Assembly (NCBI GenBank): GCA_910575055.1
Contig: CAJTDC010000003.1
Coordinates: 124,001-188,000 of the forward strand
Direction: 5' to 3'
DNA length: 64,000 nt
Origin: Clostridia bacterium
GTDB lineage: Bacteria; Bacillota; Clostridia; Lachnospirales; Anaerotignaceae
The notes under the pieces are model-generated. The model saw nothing but the letters and a program-made list of their open reading frames with translations, had not been told where the DNA came from and ran no database searches. Positions 1 to 9,177 of the stretch are shown here, in pieces. Made by a program: the position numbers and the translations under genes. The number at the start of each line of letters is the position of its first letter. Within the stretch, counting starts at the first letter, position 1.

Positions 1-1770
1 GTACTTCCTTTTGCATTTATTGCTATAAAAGGTGAACCAGTTACATTGGAATTTACATTTAAAAATTCTAATAATGCAGAAAAGAAAGTAAAATATATTA
101 TTGACACAACTGGTGTTACTGTAGAAGGTACAGAAGTAGGTGGAGATGTTGACGAACAGCCAAAAGTAATTGGTGCTGAAAGTGCAGAAGGATTGCCAAC
201 CCCAAAAGTAGAGCAAGTAGAAGGTAAGAGCGAAACAACAATTACATATGAAGCAACTGACAAAGAAGTAACAGGTGGTACAGAAAAAGCAGATACAACA
301 TCATTTGCTGCTATGTTTGGTGCAGATGCACAAGAAGCTATTGGTGCAAGCTATGAAGGTCAGCAATTAGTATTGACAACAATAGATGTTCCAGTTAGTC
401 ATTTAGGTGATATATCAACATATAGTTTAAGAACAAGTACAACTGTTACAATGAAACAGACAAATGCAGCATTAAAAGATATTGCACAATATTTGTCAGA
501 GGATGAGGGTACTATAAAAGATAATGTCTGGACAAAACAACTTGCAACAGATGGTGATACATTAAAAGTACCTGTATTAGTAAAACCTGGTAGCGATGTA
601 ACATTAGAATTTAGCACAGGAGAAGGAGAAACTGCTAAATCTTCTACATATACTATCAAAATGCCTAATGTAAATGTAGTTGCTCCAAGAGGTGACGCAG
701 CAGTACCAAAAGGCGAAATTATAAAAGGTTTAAACGTTGGATTGGAAAAAGGAAAAGCTGGCGATGAATATACATTGAAAGTGTCATCAGAAAATGCTAT
801 CAAAGCTGGTAAATTAGATGCTAAAGAACATGGTGTAACAGCTGAAGTTGCAGAGGCTTATAACAATGCATTTGCAGGATATGATCCATTTAAAGATTTC
901 TTTGACAGAGATTATACCCAGAAAGATACAGATGCAGATGGTAAAGAGATAACATATAGTTCTGGCTTGAATGATTTAGTTAGAAGTGCTACAATGCTTC
1001 AATTTACTATTCCTGTACCTGTTGGTGCAACACAAGCAACAATTAAACAAATCTCTCCATTGATGGAAGCATACCAAAAGGACCCTAGACACGAAAAAGC
1101 TCCAGATGGAACATGGTTTAAAGAAACTACTAAAACTAGTGATCTATCAGGTTCATTTAATTTAGCTATATTGGCTTCTCCTCAATGGAAAACTGGTGAT
1201 AGTGTAATAGAAGTGACATTTACAGTTGATGGAAAAGAACAAAAAGTAACATATATAGTAGATACAACAGGTTTAAAAACTGAAAAATATACTCCGGTAC
1301 AAACACCTACACAACCTGCTACACTAGAAACTTCTAAAACACAAACTCCTGCTACACCAAATACTCCATCATCAGAACAACCAAGTGCTCCATCTAATAC
1401 AGTTGTGCCACCTGTAGAAGAAGAACCTAAAGAACCAGAAGAAAATGTAACTCCTCCAGAAGGTGGAGAAAACAAAGAAGAAAATACAACTCCTCCAGAA
1501 GGTGGAGAAAACAAAGAAGAAAATACAACTCCTCCAGAGGATGGAGAAAACAAAGAAGAAAATACAACTCCTCCAGAGGATGGAGAAAACAAAGAAGAAA
1601 ATACAACTCCTCCAGAAGGTGAAGAAAACAAAGAAGAAAATATAACTACTTCAGAAGGTGGAGAAAACAAAGAAGACAATAAAGAAACTGACACAGAAAA
1701 AGATACAGATAATGAACAAGAAAAAACACAAGTAATGCCTGGAAATACAGAGACACCAGGTGCTGAATAA
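1..1770 (+). CDS. C-terminal part of a repeat-rich secreted/surface protein (5' end outside window)
   Basis: The frame is open from base 1, so the start lies upstream; the first in-window candidate (TTG at 46) has no ribosome site and is not the real start. About 590 residues are visible. A YIIDTTG motif near the beginning recurs as YIVDTTG about 390 residues later, each after a short lysine-rich beta-like stretch, which suggests tandem copies of one beta-sandwich domain. A Thr/Pro-rich linker follows, then six 13-residue repeats (TPPEGGENKEEN type) and an acidic tail ending PGNTETPGAE. No LPXTG sortase signal or hydrophobic tail is visible. I do not recognise the family; extracellular location is inferred from the low-complexity wall-spanning style of the tail. 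Confidence 0.75.
   Translation, partial: VLPFAFIAIKGEPVTLEFTFKNSNNAEKKVKYIIDTTGVTVEGTEVGGDVDEQPKVIGAESAEGLPTPKVEQVEGKSETTITYEATDKEVTGGTEKADTTSFAAMFGADAQEAIGASYEGQQLVLTTIDVPVSHLGDISTYSLRTSTTVTMKQTNAALKDIAQYLSEDEGTIKDNVWTKQLATDGDTLKVPVLVKPGSDVTLEFSTGEGETAKSSTYTIKMPNVNVVAPRGDAAVPKGEIIKGLNVGLEKGKAGDEYTLKVSSENAIKAGKLDAKEHGVTAEVAEAYNNAFAGYDPFKDFFDRDYTQKDTDADGKEITYSSGLNDLVRSATMLQFTIPVPVGATQATIKQISPLMEAYQKDPRHEKAPDGTWFKETTKTSDLSGSFNLAILASPQWKTGDSVIEVTFTVDGKEQKVTYIVDTTGLKTEKYTPVQTPTQPATLETSKTQTPATPNTPSSEQPSAPSNTVVPPVEEEPKEPEENVTPPEGGENKEENTTPPEGGENKEENTTPPEDGENKEENTTPPEDGENKEENTTPPEGEENKEENITTSEGGENKEDNKETDTEKDTDNEQEKTQVMPGNTETPGAE
1444..1677 (+). repeat. Six tandem 39-bp coding repeats
   Basis: A 39-bp unit encoding N-x-T-P-P-E-G/D-G-E-N-K-E-E is repeated six times without interruption. 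The middle units are nearly identical in DNA; the last drifts (TTSEGGENKED). Such arrays change copy number by slippage or recombination and usually form extended spacers in surface proteins. Confidence 0.9.
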
Positions 1771-1781
1771 TTAAGGTTAGT

Positions 1782-1875
1782 GATTGCAAGGGACAGCAAT
1801 TTCTAAATATATAGTGTTGTTTATAAAAAAGATTGTAGAGGGCAGATATTTGTCAAATCTGCCCTGCTGGCAATC
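1782..1875 (+). other. Possible structured RNA downstream of the surface protein gene
   Basis: GATTGC (1782-1787) can pair with GCAATC (1870-1875), and CAGC (1794-1797) with GCTG (1866-1869). Inside sits a hairpin with an 8-bp GGGCAGAT stem (1840-1864). The nested arrangement is more than a simple terminator and has no T-run after it. It matches no riboswitch class I know; it could be a 3' UTR structure or chance. Confidence 0.3.
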
Positions 1876-1987
1876 GTAATTTTTAAAAAATTTGCTTTTG
1901 TTATAGGTATTTGCCGTGCTTGTGACTTTAGCTTTGTAAATAATTCTGAAATCAAAAAATAGCTTGATACTTTTTTATTTTGATTTA

Positions 1988-2019
1988 GAGGGGTATGCCT
2001 TTGCTGAGGCATATCCCTC
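1988..2019 (+). terminator. Hairpin between surface protein and lipoprotein genes
   Basis: A 12-bp stem (GAGGGGTATGCC against GGCATATCCCTC, one G-U pair) closes an 8-nt loop. The following sequence has only a weak T-run, so this may be a terminator or an RNA structure. The 333-nt gap 1771-2103 holds this hairpin, the structure at 1782-1875, and the promoter of the next gene (TATAAT at 2066-2071). Confidence 0.5.
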
Positions 2020-2103
2020 ATTTGTATTTACTGAAAATTTTTTATGATTTTTAAAGAGAATATGTTATAATGAATAAAAAAATTTTTGAAAGGACAATAA
2101 AAT

Positions 2104-2652
2104 ATGAATGGTATCAAAAAAAGAATACTGTGTGTGATGATAATTTTTATTGCAGTAGTTACATCTGGCTGTCATAGCAAAGCAGAACAAATAGAATATA
2201 GTGATGCAAATGGAAATTTTAGTATTACATTACCTTCTACTTGGATACAAGATACAGGAGTAAGTAATAATGATATGCTTGTATTATATTCTAATGAACA
2301 AAGAGATATTATTATTTCTATACAAAGGTATGACAAAGAAGTTGCAGAGGATACTATGGGATTAAATTCTTTGCAAAAATTTCAGCAATTTCATAAAATA
2401 AATTCTATTGTATCAACAGTGTATGCACAGGGGGAAGTAGAAGAAGTAGAATATAGTATAGAAGGTATAAAAAATATAGCAGCACAAGAAGTCGTGTCAA
2501 AATCTAATGATAATACTACAGTAAAAGCATTTTGTGTAGTAGCTGAAAATGATAATGCTTATTATACTTGTGCTATTACAGCAGAGCAAAAAATTTATAA
2601 TAAAAATATTAACAAATTAAAAGAAGTACTATCTAAACTAGATGAAAAGTAA
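2104..2652 (+). CDS. Secreted lipoprotein, PsbP-like fold suspected
   Basis: A 182-residue protein with a lipoprotein signal: basic start, hydrophobic segment, lipobox VTSGC with the acceptor Cys near residue 23. The mature part opens with YSDANGNFSITLPSTW, typical of small PsbP/DUF1795-like lipoproteins of Firmicutes; that assignment is by resemblance only. A GAAAGGA site precedes the ATG and TATAAT lies at 2066-2071. It would be anchored to the outer face of the membrane. The lipoprotein at 9511-10143 has a similar plan, so the two may be distant paralogues. Function unknown. Confidence 0.8.
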   Translation: MNGIKKRILCVMIIFIAVVTSGCHSKAEQIEYSDANGNFSITLPSTWIQDTGVSNNDMLVLYSNEQRDIIISIQRYDKEVAEDTMGLNSLQKFQQFHKINSIVSTVYAQGEVEEVEYSIEGIKNIAAQEVVSKSNDNTTVKAFCVVAENDNAYYTCAITAEQKIYNKNINKLKEVLSKLDEK

Positions 2653-2660
2653 TGCTGTAA

Positions 2661-3398
2661 ATTTTCCCTGAGTATGGTTGTGGCTTTCCAACAATTATTA
2701 TGCTTGCCAGTATTTTTTTTTCAGGAGGAAATCCTTTATTAGCCGGAGTATTTGTAGTGTTGGCGTTGGTTCTATCTGTTAGTATTACATTGTTGGTGTC
2801 TAGTATGTTGGGAAAAACAATATTAAAAGGAGAAGCATCTTCTTTTACATTAGAATTACCACCTTATAGAAAACCACAATTTGCAAAAGTAGTTGTGAGA
2901 AGTATATTGGATAGAACAATATTTGTGTTAGGAAGGGCAATATCGGTTTCTGTTCCTGCAGGAGCATTAATATGGTTACTGCAAAATATTACAGTAGCAG
3001 ATGGAACGTTATTAAGTATGTTTTCAAATATGTTAGAACCTTTAGGTAGTGTTATGGGTTTAAGTGGTGCAATATTGGCAGCATTTTTGTTAGGAATACC
3101 TGCAAATGAAATTGTGATACCTATATTGTTAATGTATTATAGTCAAAGTGGTATGCTAGTAGAAAGTTCAGGTATAGTAGAATTAGGAGAAATATTGAAA
3201 AATAATGGCTGGACAATCATTACAGCACTTTGTGCTATAGTATTTTCATTAAATCATTTTCCCTGTGCTACAACGCTTTGGACAATTGCAAAAGAAACAA
3301 AAAGTATAAAATGGACAACAGTATCATTTTTTTTACCTACTCTAGTAGGTATTGTATTATGTGTTCTAATAAATATTATATCAAAATTGTTTTTGTAA
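2661..3398 (+). pseudogene. feoB: feoB remnant (C-terminal membrane half of ferrous iron transporter B)
   Basis: The frame runs from just after an in-frame stop (2658-2660) to 3398. It encodes only the C-terminal half of FeoB: a CGFPTII stretch corresponding to the FeoB NGRFPT segment, then ELPPYRKPQ, the GIPANE motif and terminal transmembrane helices. The N-terminal G domain, GDI region and first helices are absent, and homology begins 9 nt after the preceding lipoprotein gene. The first ATG in frame is at 2700, without a good ribosome site. Full FeoB is roughly 600-800 residues; about 245 codons remain. A truncating deletion fits best. The surviving frame is clean, so the event may be recent or the fragment may still be made. 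Confidence 0.7.
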
Positions 3399-3477
3399 TG
3401 TATATGTAGAGAGTTTGGAAACTATTTTTCTAAACTCTTTTTTATGTATAAAATAAAATATAATATAAAATACTATA

Positions 3478-3506
3478 TTGACAAATTGCAAATACAGCAT
3501 TAAAAT
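3478..3506 (+). promoter_or_regulatory. copA promoter
   Basis: TTGACA (3478-3483), a 17-bp spacer and TAAAAT (3501-3506) form a near-consensus vegetative promoter. The start point would fall about 3513, inside the operator at 3515-3527. Confidence 0.85.
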
Positions 3507-3514
3507 AACACTAT

Positions 3515-3527
3515 ACCCCTGAGGGGT
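3515..3527. promoter_or_regulatory. CsoR-type copper operator
   Basis: ACCCCTGAGGGGT is a perfect palindrome around a central G, in a TATACCCC..GGGGTGT context as in known CsoR operators. It overlaps the expected start point of the copA promoter and lies upstream of an operon that encodes a CsoR, so copper-relieved autorepression is expected. Confidence 0.8.
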
Positions 3528-3547
3528 GTTAGAAAGAGGTGATGTAT

Positions 3548-6088
3548 GTGAAACAAAAATTTGATGTAACAGGTATGACTTGCAGTGCTTGCAGTGCTCA
3601 TGTAGAAAAAAGTGTTAATAAATTAGCAGGTATTTTTTCTGTTAATGTCAATCTGTTGCAAAATTCTATGATAGTAGAATATGAAGAAACAAAATTGACA
3701 GATGAAGAAATTATAAAAGCAGTAGAACAAGGAGGGTATGGAGCAAAAGTACACGGCAAAGAAAAAACAGATATTTCTGTTGAAAATATTGCACAGTCTG
3801 AAATGAATGCTATGAAAAAAAGGCTGATTTGGTCATTTGTGTTTTTAGTACCTCTGTTTTATATTTCTATGGGTCATATGATGGGTATGCCGTTGCCTAG
3901 TATATTGCTTGGGTATGAAAATATGATGTCATTTGCACTGACACAATTATTTTTAACATTACCTATATTGTATTTGAATAGAAAATATTTTTCTGTCGGT
4001 TTTAAAGCATTATGGAACCGTTCTCCTAATATGGACACACTTATTGCATTAGGTTCTACAGCGGCATTTTGTTATAGTGTCATTGCTATATATGCTATGG
4101 GTTATTATATGGGTCACGGAGATATGGCAGCAGCTCATAACTATAGTATGGAATTTTATTTTGAGTCATCTGGTATGATATTAACATTGATTACTGTGGG
4201 AAAATATATGGAAACCCGTTCTAAGGGGAAAACATCAGAAGCGATTACTAAATTACTAGATTTAGCACCTAAAAAAGCAACGATACTCAAAGATGGCAAA
4301 GAAATTGAAATTGCAGTGGAAGAGGTACAAAAAGGTGATATTATAGTAGTTCGTCCAGGACAAAGTATACCAGTAGATGGCGAAATTATAGAAGGATTTT
4401 CTGCAGTAGATGAGTCAGCACTAACAGGAGAAAGTATACCTGTTGAAAAAAAAGTGGGAGATATGGTAATTGGTGCTACAGTCAATAAAACAGGATATTT
4501 TCAATTTAGAGCTGAAAAGGTAGGTAGTGATACAACACTTTCTCAAATTATACAGTTGGTAGAAGAGGCAAGTGCATCAAAAGCACCTATTGCAAAATTA
4601 GCAGATAAAGTAAGTGGTATATTTGTACCTGTGGTTATTACAATAGCATTAGCAGTAACCATAATATGGCTGTTATTAGGATATTCTTTTAGTTTTGCAC
4701 TTTCTATAGGTATTGCAGTGCTTGTTATTTCTTGCCCTTGTGCATTAGGACTTGCTACGCCAACAGCAATTATGGTTGGAACAGGAAAAGGGGCAGAAAA
4801 TGGCATATTAATAAAATCAGCAGAAAGTTTGGAAATTGCTCACGAAATAGATACTATTATATTAGATAAAACAGGTACAGTAACAGAAGGAAAACCTAAA
4901 GTAACAAATGTACTTTTAGCAGAAGGTGTTTTTGAAAATAAATTGTTAAGAAATGCTTTTGCAGTAGAACAGCTTTCGGAGCACCCTCTTTCAGAAGCGA
5001 TTGTTCATTATGTAAAACAAAAAAATATTACTGCAACAAATGGTGAAAACTTTACAGCAATAGCAGGACAAGGTGTTAAAGCAAATGTTTCAGGAAAAGA
5101 AATTAGTGCAGGTAATTTAAAAATGATGAAAGAAAAGGGTATTGCAGAAAATATTCTTTTTGAAAAGGGAGAAGAATTAGCAGAACAAGGAAAAACACCT
5201 TTGTATTTTGCAGAAGATAATAAACTGCTTGGTGTGATTGCAGTAGCAGATGTTGTAAAACCAACTAGTAAACAAGCTATAGCAGAATTTAGAAAAATGG
5301 GTATTGACGTGGTAATGTTGACAGGAGATAATAAACGTACAGCAGAAGCAATAGGAAAACAAATGAATTTGACAAGAGTAGTAGCAGAAGTGTTGCCTCA
5401 AGATAAAGAAAAAGAAGTTAGACAAATACAACAACAAGGCAAAAAAGTGGCTATGATTGGAGATGGCATAAATGATGCTCCTGCATTAGCAAGGGCAGAT
5501 GTTGGTGTTGCTATTGGTGCAGGTACAGATGTTGCAATAGAGTCTGCAGATATTGTACTTATGAAAAGCGATTTGTTAGATGGTGTTACGGCAATACAAC
5601 TTAGTCGTGCTGTAATAAGAAATATTAAACAAAATTTGTTTTGGGCATTTTTCTATAATGTCATAGGAATACCATTAGCAGCAGGATTGTTTTTTACAAC
5701 ATTAGGCTGGAAGTTAAATCCTATGTTTGCAGCAGCAGCAATGAGTTGTAGTTCTGTGTTTGTTGTAACAAATGCTTTACGTTTAAAATTGTTTCAACCT
5801 GATTTTAAAAAGGGAAAAACAATAGAAAATAATAATACTATAGTAGAAGAACAACAAAAGGAATATAAGGAGGAAATGAAAATGAAAAAAGTATTAACAA
5901 TTGAAGGTATGATGTGTGGTCATTGTACAGGTAGAGTAGAACAAGCATTGAATGCACTGGAAGGTGTGAAGGCAGAAGTAAGTCTTGATAATAAAACAGC
6001 AACTGTTACAGCAGTAGAAGAAATAGCAGAAGAATTGCTTGTAAAAGCAGTAACAGACGCAGGATATACTGTTGTAGATGTACAATAA
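3548..6088 (+). CDS. copA: Copper-exporting P1B-type ATPase with N- and C-terminal HMA domains
   Basis: Membrane Cu(I) exporter driven by ATP. Order of elements: N-terminal heavy-metal domain with GMTCSAC; membrane helices; actuator motif TGES; the ion-site CPC; the phosphorylated aspartate in DKTGT (codon at 4865); the P1B signature [13 protein letters not shown]; final helices; then a linker and a second metal domain with GMMCGHC. The frame is also open from GTG 3539 and ATG 3542, but GTG 3548 is best spaced from the AGAGGTG ribosome site. The CPC and HP motifs favour Cu(I). It is co-transcribed with csoR. The C-terminal HMA domain has its own ribosome site (see 5882-6088). Confidence 0.95.
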   Translation: MKQKFDVTGMTCSACSAHVEKSVNKLAGIFSVNVNLLQNSMIVEYEETKLTDEEIIKAVEQGGYGAKVHGKEKTDISVENIAQSEMNAMKKRLIWSFVFLVPLFYISMGHMMGMPLPSILLGYENMMSFALTQLFLTLPILYLNRKYFSVGFKALWNRSPNMDTLIALGSTAAFCYSVIAIYAMGYYMGHGDMAAAHNYSMEFYFESSGMILTLITVGKYMETRSKGKTSEAITKLLDLAPKKATILKDGKEIEIAVEEVQKGDIIVVRPGQSIPVDGEIIEGFSAVDESALTGESIPVEKKVGDMVIGATVNKTGYFQFRAEKVGSDTTLSQIIQLVEEASASKAPIAKLADKVSGIFVPVVITIALAVTIIWLLLGYSFSFALSIGIAVLVISCPCALGLATPTAIMVGTGKGAENGILIKSAESLEIAHEIDTIILDKTGTVTEGKPKVTNVLLAEGVFENKLLRNAFAVEQLSEHPLSEAIVHYVKQKNITATNGENFTAIAGQGVKANVSGKEISAGNLKMMKEKGIAENILFEKGEELAEQGKTPLYFAEDNKLLGVIAVADVVKPTSKQAIAEFRKMGIDVVMLTGDNKRTAEAIGKQMNLTRVVAEVLPQDKEKEVRQIQQQGKKVAMIGDGINDAPALARADVGVAIGAGTDVAIESADIVLMKSDLLDGVTAIQLSRAVIRNIKQNLFWAFFYNVIGIPLAAGLFFTTLGWKLNPMFAAAAMSCSSVFVVTNALRLKLFQPDFKKGKTIENNNTIVEEQQKEYKEEMKMKKVLTIEGMMCGHCTGRVEQALNALEGVKAEVSLDNKTATVTAVEEIAEELLVKAVTDAGYTVVDVQ
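5882..6088 (+). CDS. Possible free CopZ copper chaperone from an internal start in copA
   Basis: Inside copA and in the same frame, TAAGGAGG (5866-5873) precedes ATG 5882 by 8 nt, ideal spacing for initiation. The product would be 68 residues: [20 protein letters not shown] onward, a complete CopZ-like HMA domain with the CxxC copper site. Another ATG at 5876 is too close to the site. The C-terminal domain could thus be made both fused to CopA and free. Alternatively this is a scar of a former separate copZ fused to copA by loss of a stop codon. The ribosome site is seen directly; use in the cell is inferred. Confidence 0.5.
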   Translation: MKKVLTIEGMMCGHCTGRVEQALNALEGVKAEVSLDNKTATVTAVEEIAEELLVKAVTDAGYTVVDVQ

Positions 6089-6099
6089 GGGGAAAATAT

Positions 6100-6360
6100 A
6101 TGAAGGCAGACAAAAAGCAAATTGTACGATTGCTTAAAACAGCAAGAGGACAGATGGATGGTATATTGAAAATGGTAGAAGAAGACCGTTATTGTGTTGA
6201 CATTTCTAACCAAATTATGGCAACAGATGCGATATTAAGAAAGGCAAATAAAGAAATATTGAGGGCACATATGAAATGTTGTGTTAAAGACGCATTACAA
6301 ACAGGACAAGAGGAAAAAAAAATAGATGAATTGATAGATATGATAGATAAAATGAAATAA
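6100..6360 (+). CDS. csoR: CsoR-family copper-sensing repressor
   Basis: An 86-residue all-helical DUF156 protein. The Cu(I)-site residues are present with M. tuberculosis CsoR spacing: C32, H57 and C61 (YCVDIS and AHMKCC). It starts 11 nt after copA in the same operon and should bind the palindrome at 3515-3527, releasing it on copper binding. The Cys-His-Cys pattern favours copper over the nickel or formaldehyde relatives. No signs of damage. Confidence 0.92.
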   Translation: MKADKKQIVRLLKTARGQMDGILKMVEEDRYCVDISNQIMATDAILRKANKEILRAHMKCCVKDALQTGQEEKKIDELIDMIDKMK

Positions 6361-6372
6361 ATAAAAAATAAG

Positions 6373-6404
6373 AATGCTGTTAGTTTAACTAATAGCATTT
6401 TTTA
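6373..6404 (+). terminator. Terminator after csoR
   Basis: Interrupted stem AATGCT/AGCATT plus TTAG/CTAA with a short loop, followed by a run of T. It ends the copper operon. Confidence 0.75.
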
Positions 6405-6462
6405 TATAAAAATTTGCGTATGATGAAAAAATATTGTAAAATGATGTAAATATGTATATAGT

Positions 6463-6506
6463 TCTCTTTTTTTAAAAAAAGAGAGGGGTTAGCTTTGCTA
6501 ACCCCT
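6463..6506 (-). terminator. Strong minus-strand terminator with no minus-strand gene
   Basis: Perfect 10-bp stem AGGGGTTAGC/GCTAACCCCT (6484-6493 and 6497-6506) with a 3-nt loop. Read on the minus strand it is followed by CTCTTTTTTT, a textbook intrinsic terminator; on the plus strand it lacks a T-run. No minus-strand gene lies upstream of it. Confidence 0.6.
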
Positions 6507-6616
6507 ACATACTCTCATAAAGTTACTAAAAAAAGAGAAATGATAATACAAATAAATATATTTGTTATGGACACACTAAAGTAAAAATATATAGTAATGA
6601 TATTGGGAGGTTAGTT

Positions 6617-8227
6617 ATGGAACAAAATGATATAATGTTGTCTATTTGTATGATTGTAAAAAATGAACAAAGATGTCTAGAAAGATGTTTAAAATCAATA
6701 AAACCTTTAAAAGAGCAGTTAAATTGTGAAATTATTGTAACAGATACAGGCTCTACAGATAAATCCGTAGAAATTGCAGAAAAATATGCAGATAAAGTAG
6801 TGCATTTTGAATGGTGCAATGACTTTTCTGCTGCTAGAAATAAAGGAATAGAGCAAGCAAAAGGTGAATGGGTTATGGTAATGGACGCTGATGAGGAACT
6901 GGTAGAAGATGTATCTCATTTAGTAAAATTTTTTAATAGTGAAGAAAAATATCGTTATACAGGTGCGTTTTGTAAAATGAAAAATTGTTTTAATGCAGAA
7001 GTTTGTAATAAAGTAGAAAGTTTAAGAGATTATGTAGGAGATACTTCTGATTTTTTGGCTTATAGAATATTTCGTAGAGACTTAAATCCTAGATATGTTG
7101 GCATTATACACGAATATATGCCTTATAGAGAACCTGTATATACGTTAGATACTACAACATTGTATCATGATGGATATGCTTTTGAAGATGAAAAGAAACG
7201 AAAACAGAAAAAAATAAGAAATGCTTCATTATTAGAAAAACAAATTAAAGAAAATCTCCACGATTTAAGAGCGATTGTACACATTTTGGTAGAAGAAGAT
7301 GTAATTAATAAAGAAGTTTATAAAAATTTAATATTGCTAACAGAAAAATTGATGTATAAAAATTTGAATAATATATTTGTGCCAAATGCTTTTGTAAAAG
7401 TAGCTCGTTATTATGATAAAAATGATGATAAACAAAAAGCATTGAAAATATGTCAAGACTATGTAAAATTGTTTATAGGGGATGGCAAAAGCAAAATGTA
7501 TCAAACATTTGAGATAGATATTCGCTTTATACAGTCTAATGCTTTATTTAGACAGAAACAGTATCGTCCTGCATTAAAAATGATGGAAAAATATCTTGAA
7601 CTAATGGATAAATATCAAAAGGGAGAATTAGATTTACAGTTGCTAAGAACAGGTTCTCTTGGTTTTGCAAATGATACACAAAAAGAATTTATAACATTTT
7701 TAAAAACAAGATGTTATATGGAATTAAAAGAATATGAAAAGGCAAAAGAAATTATAAAAACAATAAATTTGAGAGAAACAGTAGGAAAAGGATTTTATAA
7801 TTTTTATTGGCTGATTGTGAGATTGTGTAATATAAAAGAATGTGATATGACTTTAGGAGAATATTATATAATATTGGTTGATGCAATGAAAAGAGAAATA
7901 CCAAGTCAGAAAAAAGTTGTAGAAGATACTTATAATATGATACATTCCTATATTGCAAATTTACCTAAAGAACAAAGAGAGGTATTGTTAGGACAAATTA
8001 TTTCTTCAGAAGAAGGAAAAACAGATTTGTGGAATATGATAAAGAAAAAAGAGGAGGAGAAAAAAGAAGGCTTAAAAAAGATGATAGGAGATACTAAAGT
8101 AACCATTAAAAAATTAATGGAAGAAGTAACAATGAGAGATAAAGCATTAGATTTGTCAAAAAGATTAGAAAAAATTGCACCAGAAGATGAAGAAGTAAAA
8201 GAATTTATAAAAATATTAAGTAAATGA
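6617..8227 (+). CDS. Family 2 glycosyltransferase with C-terminal helical repeats
   Basis: A cytosolic GT-A transferase of 536 residues. Residues 7-100 carry the family 2 signature: SICMIVKNE, EIIVTDTGSTDKS, NDFSAARNKG and the metal/nucleotide-sugar motif DAD at about 90-92. The rest is helical with TPR-like pairs, and the last 80 residues are very lysine/glutamate-rich, probably coiled coil. This plan is common in Clostridia glycosyltransferases that modify glycans, flagellin or surface proteins; donor and acceptor cannot be told. GGGAGG sits before the ATG. It appears monocistronic with its own upstream region. Confidence 0.88.
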   Translation: MEQNDIMLSICMIVKNEQRCLERCLKSIKPLKEQLNCEIIVTDTGSTDKSVEIAEKYADKVVHFEWCNDFSAARNKGIEQAKGEWVMVMDADEELVEDVSHLVKFFNSEEKYRYTGAFCKMKNCFNAEVCNKVESLRDYVGDTSDFLAYRIFRRDLNPRYVGIIHEYMPYREPVYTLDTTTLYHDGYAFEDEKKRKQKKIRNASLLEKQIKENLHDLRAIVHILVEEDVINKEVYKNLILLTEKLMYKNLNNIFVPNAFVKVARYYDKNDDKQKALKICQDYVKLFIGDGKSKMYQTFEIDIRFIQSNALFRQKQYRPALKMMEKYLELMDKYQKGELDLQLLRTGSLGFANDTQKEFITFLKTRCYMELKEYEKAKEIIKTINLRETVGKGFYNFYWLIVRLCNIKECDMTLGEYYIILVDAMKREIPSQKKVVEDTYNMIHSYIANLPKEQREVLLGQIISSEEGKTDLWNMIKKKEEEKKEGLKKMIGDTKVTIKKLMEEVTMRDKALDLSKRLEKIAPEDEEVKEFIKILSK

Positions 8228-8290
8228 TAGTACTGTGTTCTGTTTTCTTTTTGTGTTATACTATAAAAAAATAAAAGGAGAGAAAGCAGT

Positions 8291-9151
8291 ATGAAAAATA
8301 TTGGTTTTATAGGAATTGGTGTTATGGGGAAATCTATGGTAAGAAACCTCATAAAAAAGGGTTTTACAGTTTCTATTTATACAAGAACAAAACAAAAGGC
8401 ACTTGATGTAATAGAAGAAGGTGCATTATGGTGTGATAGTATAGAAGAGTGTGTAAAACAAAAATATGCTGTGATTACAATGGTAGGCTATCCTAAAGAT
8501 GTAGAAGAAGTGTATTTTGGTCAAAAGGGTATATTAGAAAATGTTTCAGAAGGCACTTATGTCATTGATATGACTACAACAAGTCCTAAATTATCACAAA
8601 AAATATATCAAGAGGGAAAGAAAAAAGGTATTTTAGCATTAGATGCTCCTGTTTCTGGTAGTGATATTGGTGCAGCAAAAGGTACATTGTCTATTATGGT
8701 AGGCGGTGATAAAGAAGCATTTGAACAATGTAAATTTATATTTGAAGCATTAGGAAAAAATATAGTGTATCAAGGAAAAGCAGGTAATGGACAACATACT
8801 AAAATGGCAAATCAAATTGCATTAGCTGGGGCAATTTCTGGAGTTTGTGAAGCATTGACATATGGTAAAGTAGTAGGATTAGACTTAAATACAATGTTAG
8901 ATAGTATTAGTAAAGGAGCAGCAGGAAGTTGGCAAATGGATAATATGGCTCCACGTATATTAAAAGAAGATTTTGCTCCAGGATTTTTTATAAAACATTA
9001 TGTAAAAGATTTGAATATTGCATTAGAAGAAATAGACGACAGAGGGGTTACATTAAATGTGCTTGAAACAGTAGAAAATATGTATCATACGATGCAAAGA
9101 GAAGGAAAAGGAGAATTCGGTACACAAGCATTAGTAAAATACTATGAATAA
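8291..9151 (+). CDS. NAD(P)-dependent beta-hydroxyacid dehydrogenase (3-hydroxyisobutyrate dehydrogenase family)
   Basis: 286 residues, the usual family length. The Rossmann motif GFIGIGVMG is at the N terminus; DAPVSGSDIGAAKG is the substrate-binding signature, and K171 in NGQHTKMANQ is the expected catalytic lysine. The family oxidises or reduces short beta-hydroxyacids such as 3-hydroxyisobutyrate, tartronate semialdehyde or 4-hydroxybutyrate; the sequence alone does not settle which. AAAGGAG precedes the ATG. The gene at 9178 follows by 26 nt and is probably co-transcribed. Confidence 0.88.
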   Translation: MKNIGFIGIGVMGKSMVRNLIKKGFTVSIYTRTKQKALDVIEEGALWCDSIEECVKQKYAVITMVGYPKDVEEVYFGQKGILENVSEGTYVIDMTTTSPKLSQKIYQEGKKKGILALDAPVSGSDIGAAKGTLSIMVGGDKEAFEQCKFIFEALGKNIVYQGKAGNGQHTKMANQIALAGAISGVCEALTYGKVVGLDLNTMLDSISKGAAGSWQMDNMAPRILKEDFAPGFFIKHYVKDLNIALEEIDDRGVTLNVLETVENMYHTMQREGKGEFGTQALVKYYE

Positions 9152-9177
9152 TTCTATAGTAGAAAAGGGGATAGTAT

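Noticed and set aside
1463-1645. 60-residue plus-strand frame in the repeats (EKTKKKIQLLQ repeats)
   Set aside because: Second-frame reading of the same 39-bp repeat; no start signals.
1182-1799. 205-residue minus-strand frame through the 39-bp repeats
   Set aside because: Shadow of the repetitive coding strand; serine/phenylalanine low complexity, no ribosome site.
1821-2021. 66-residue minus-strand frame between the first two genes
   Set aside because: It runs through the two hairpins and has no ribosome site.
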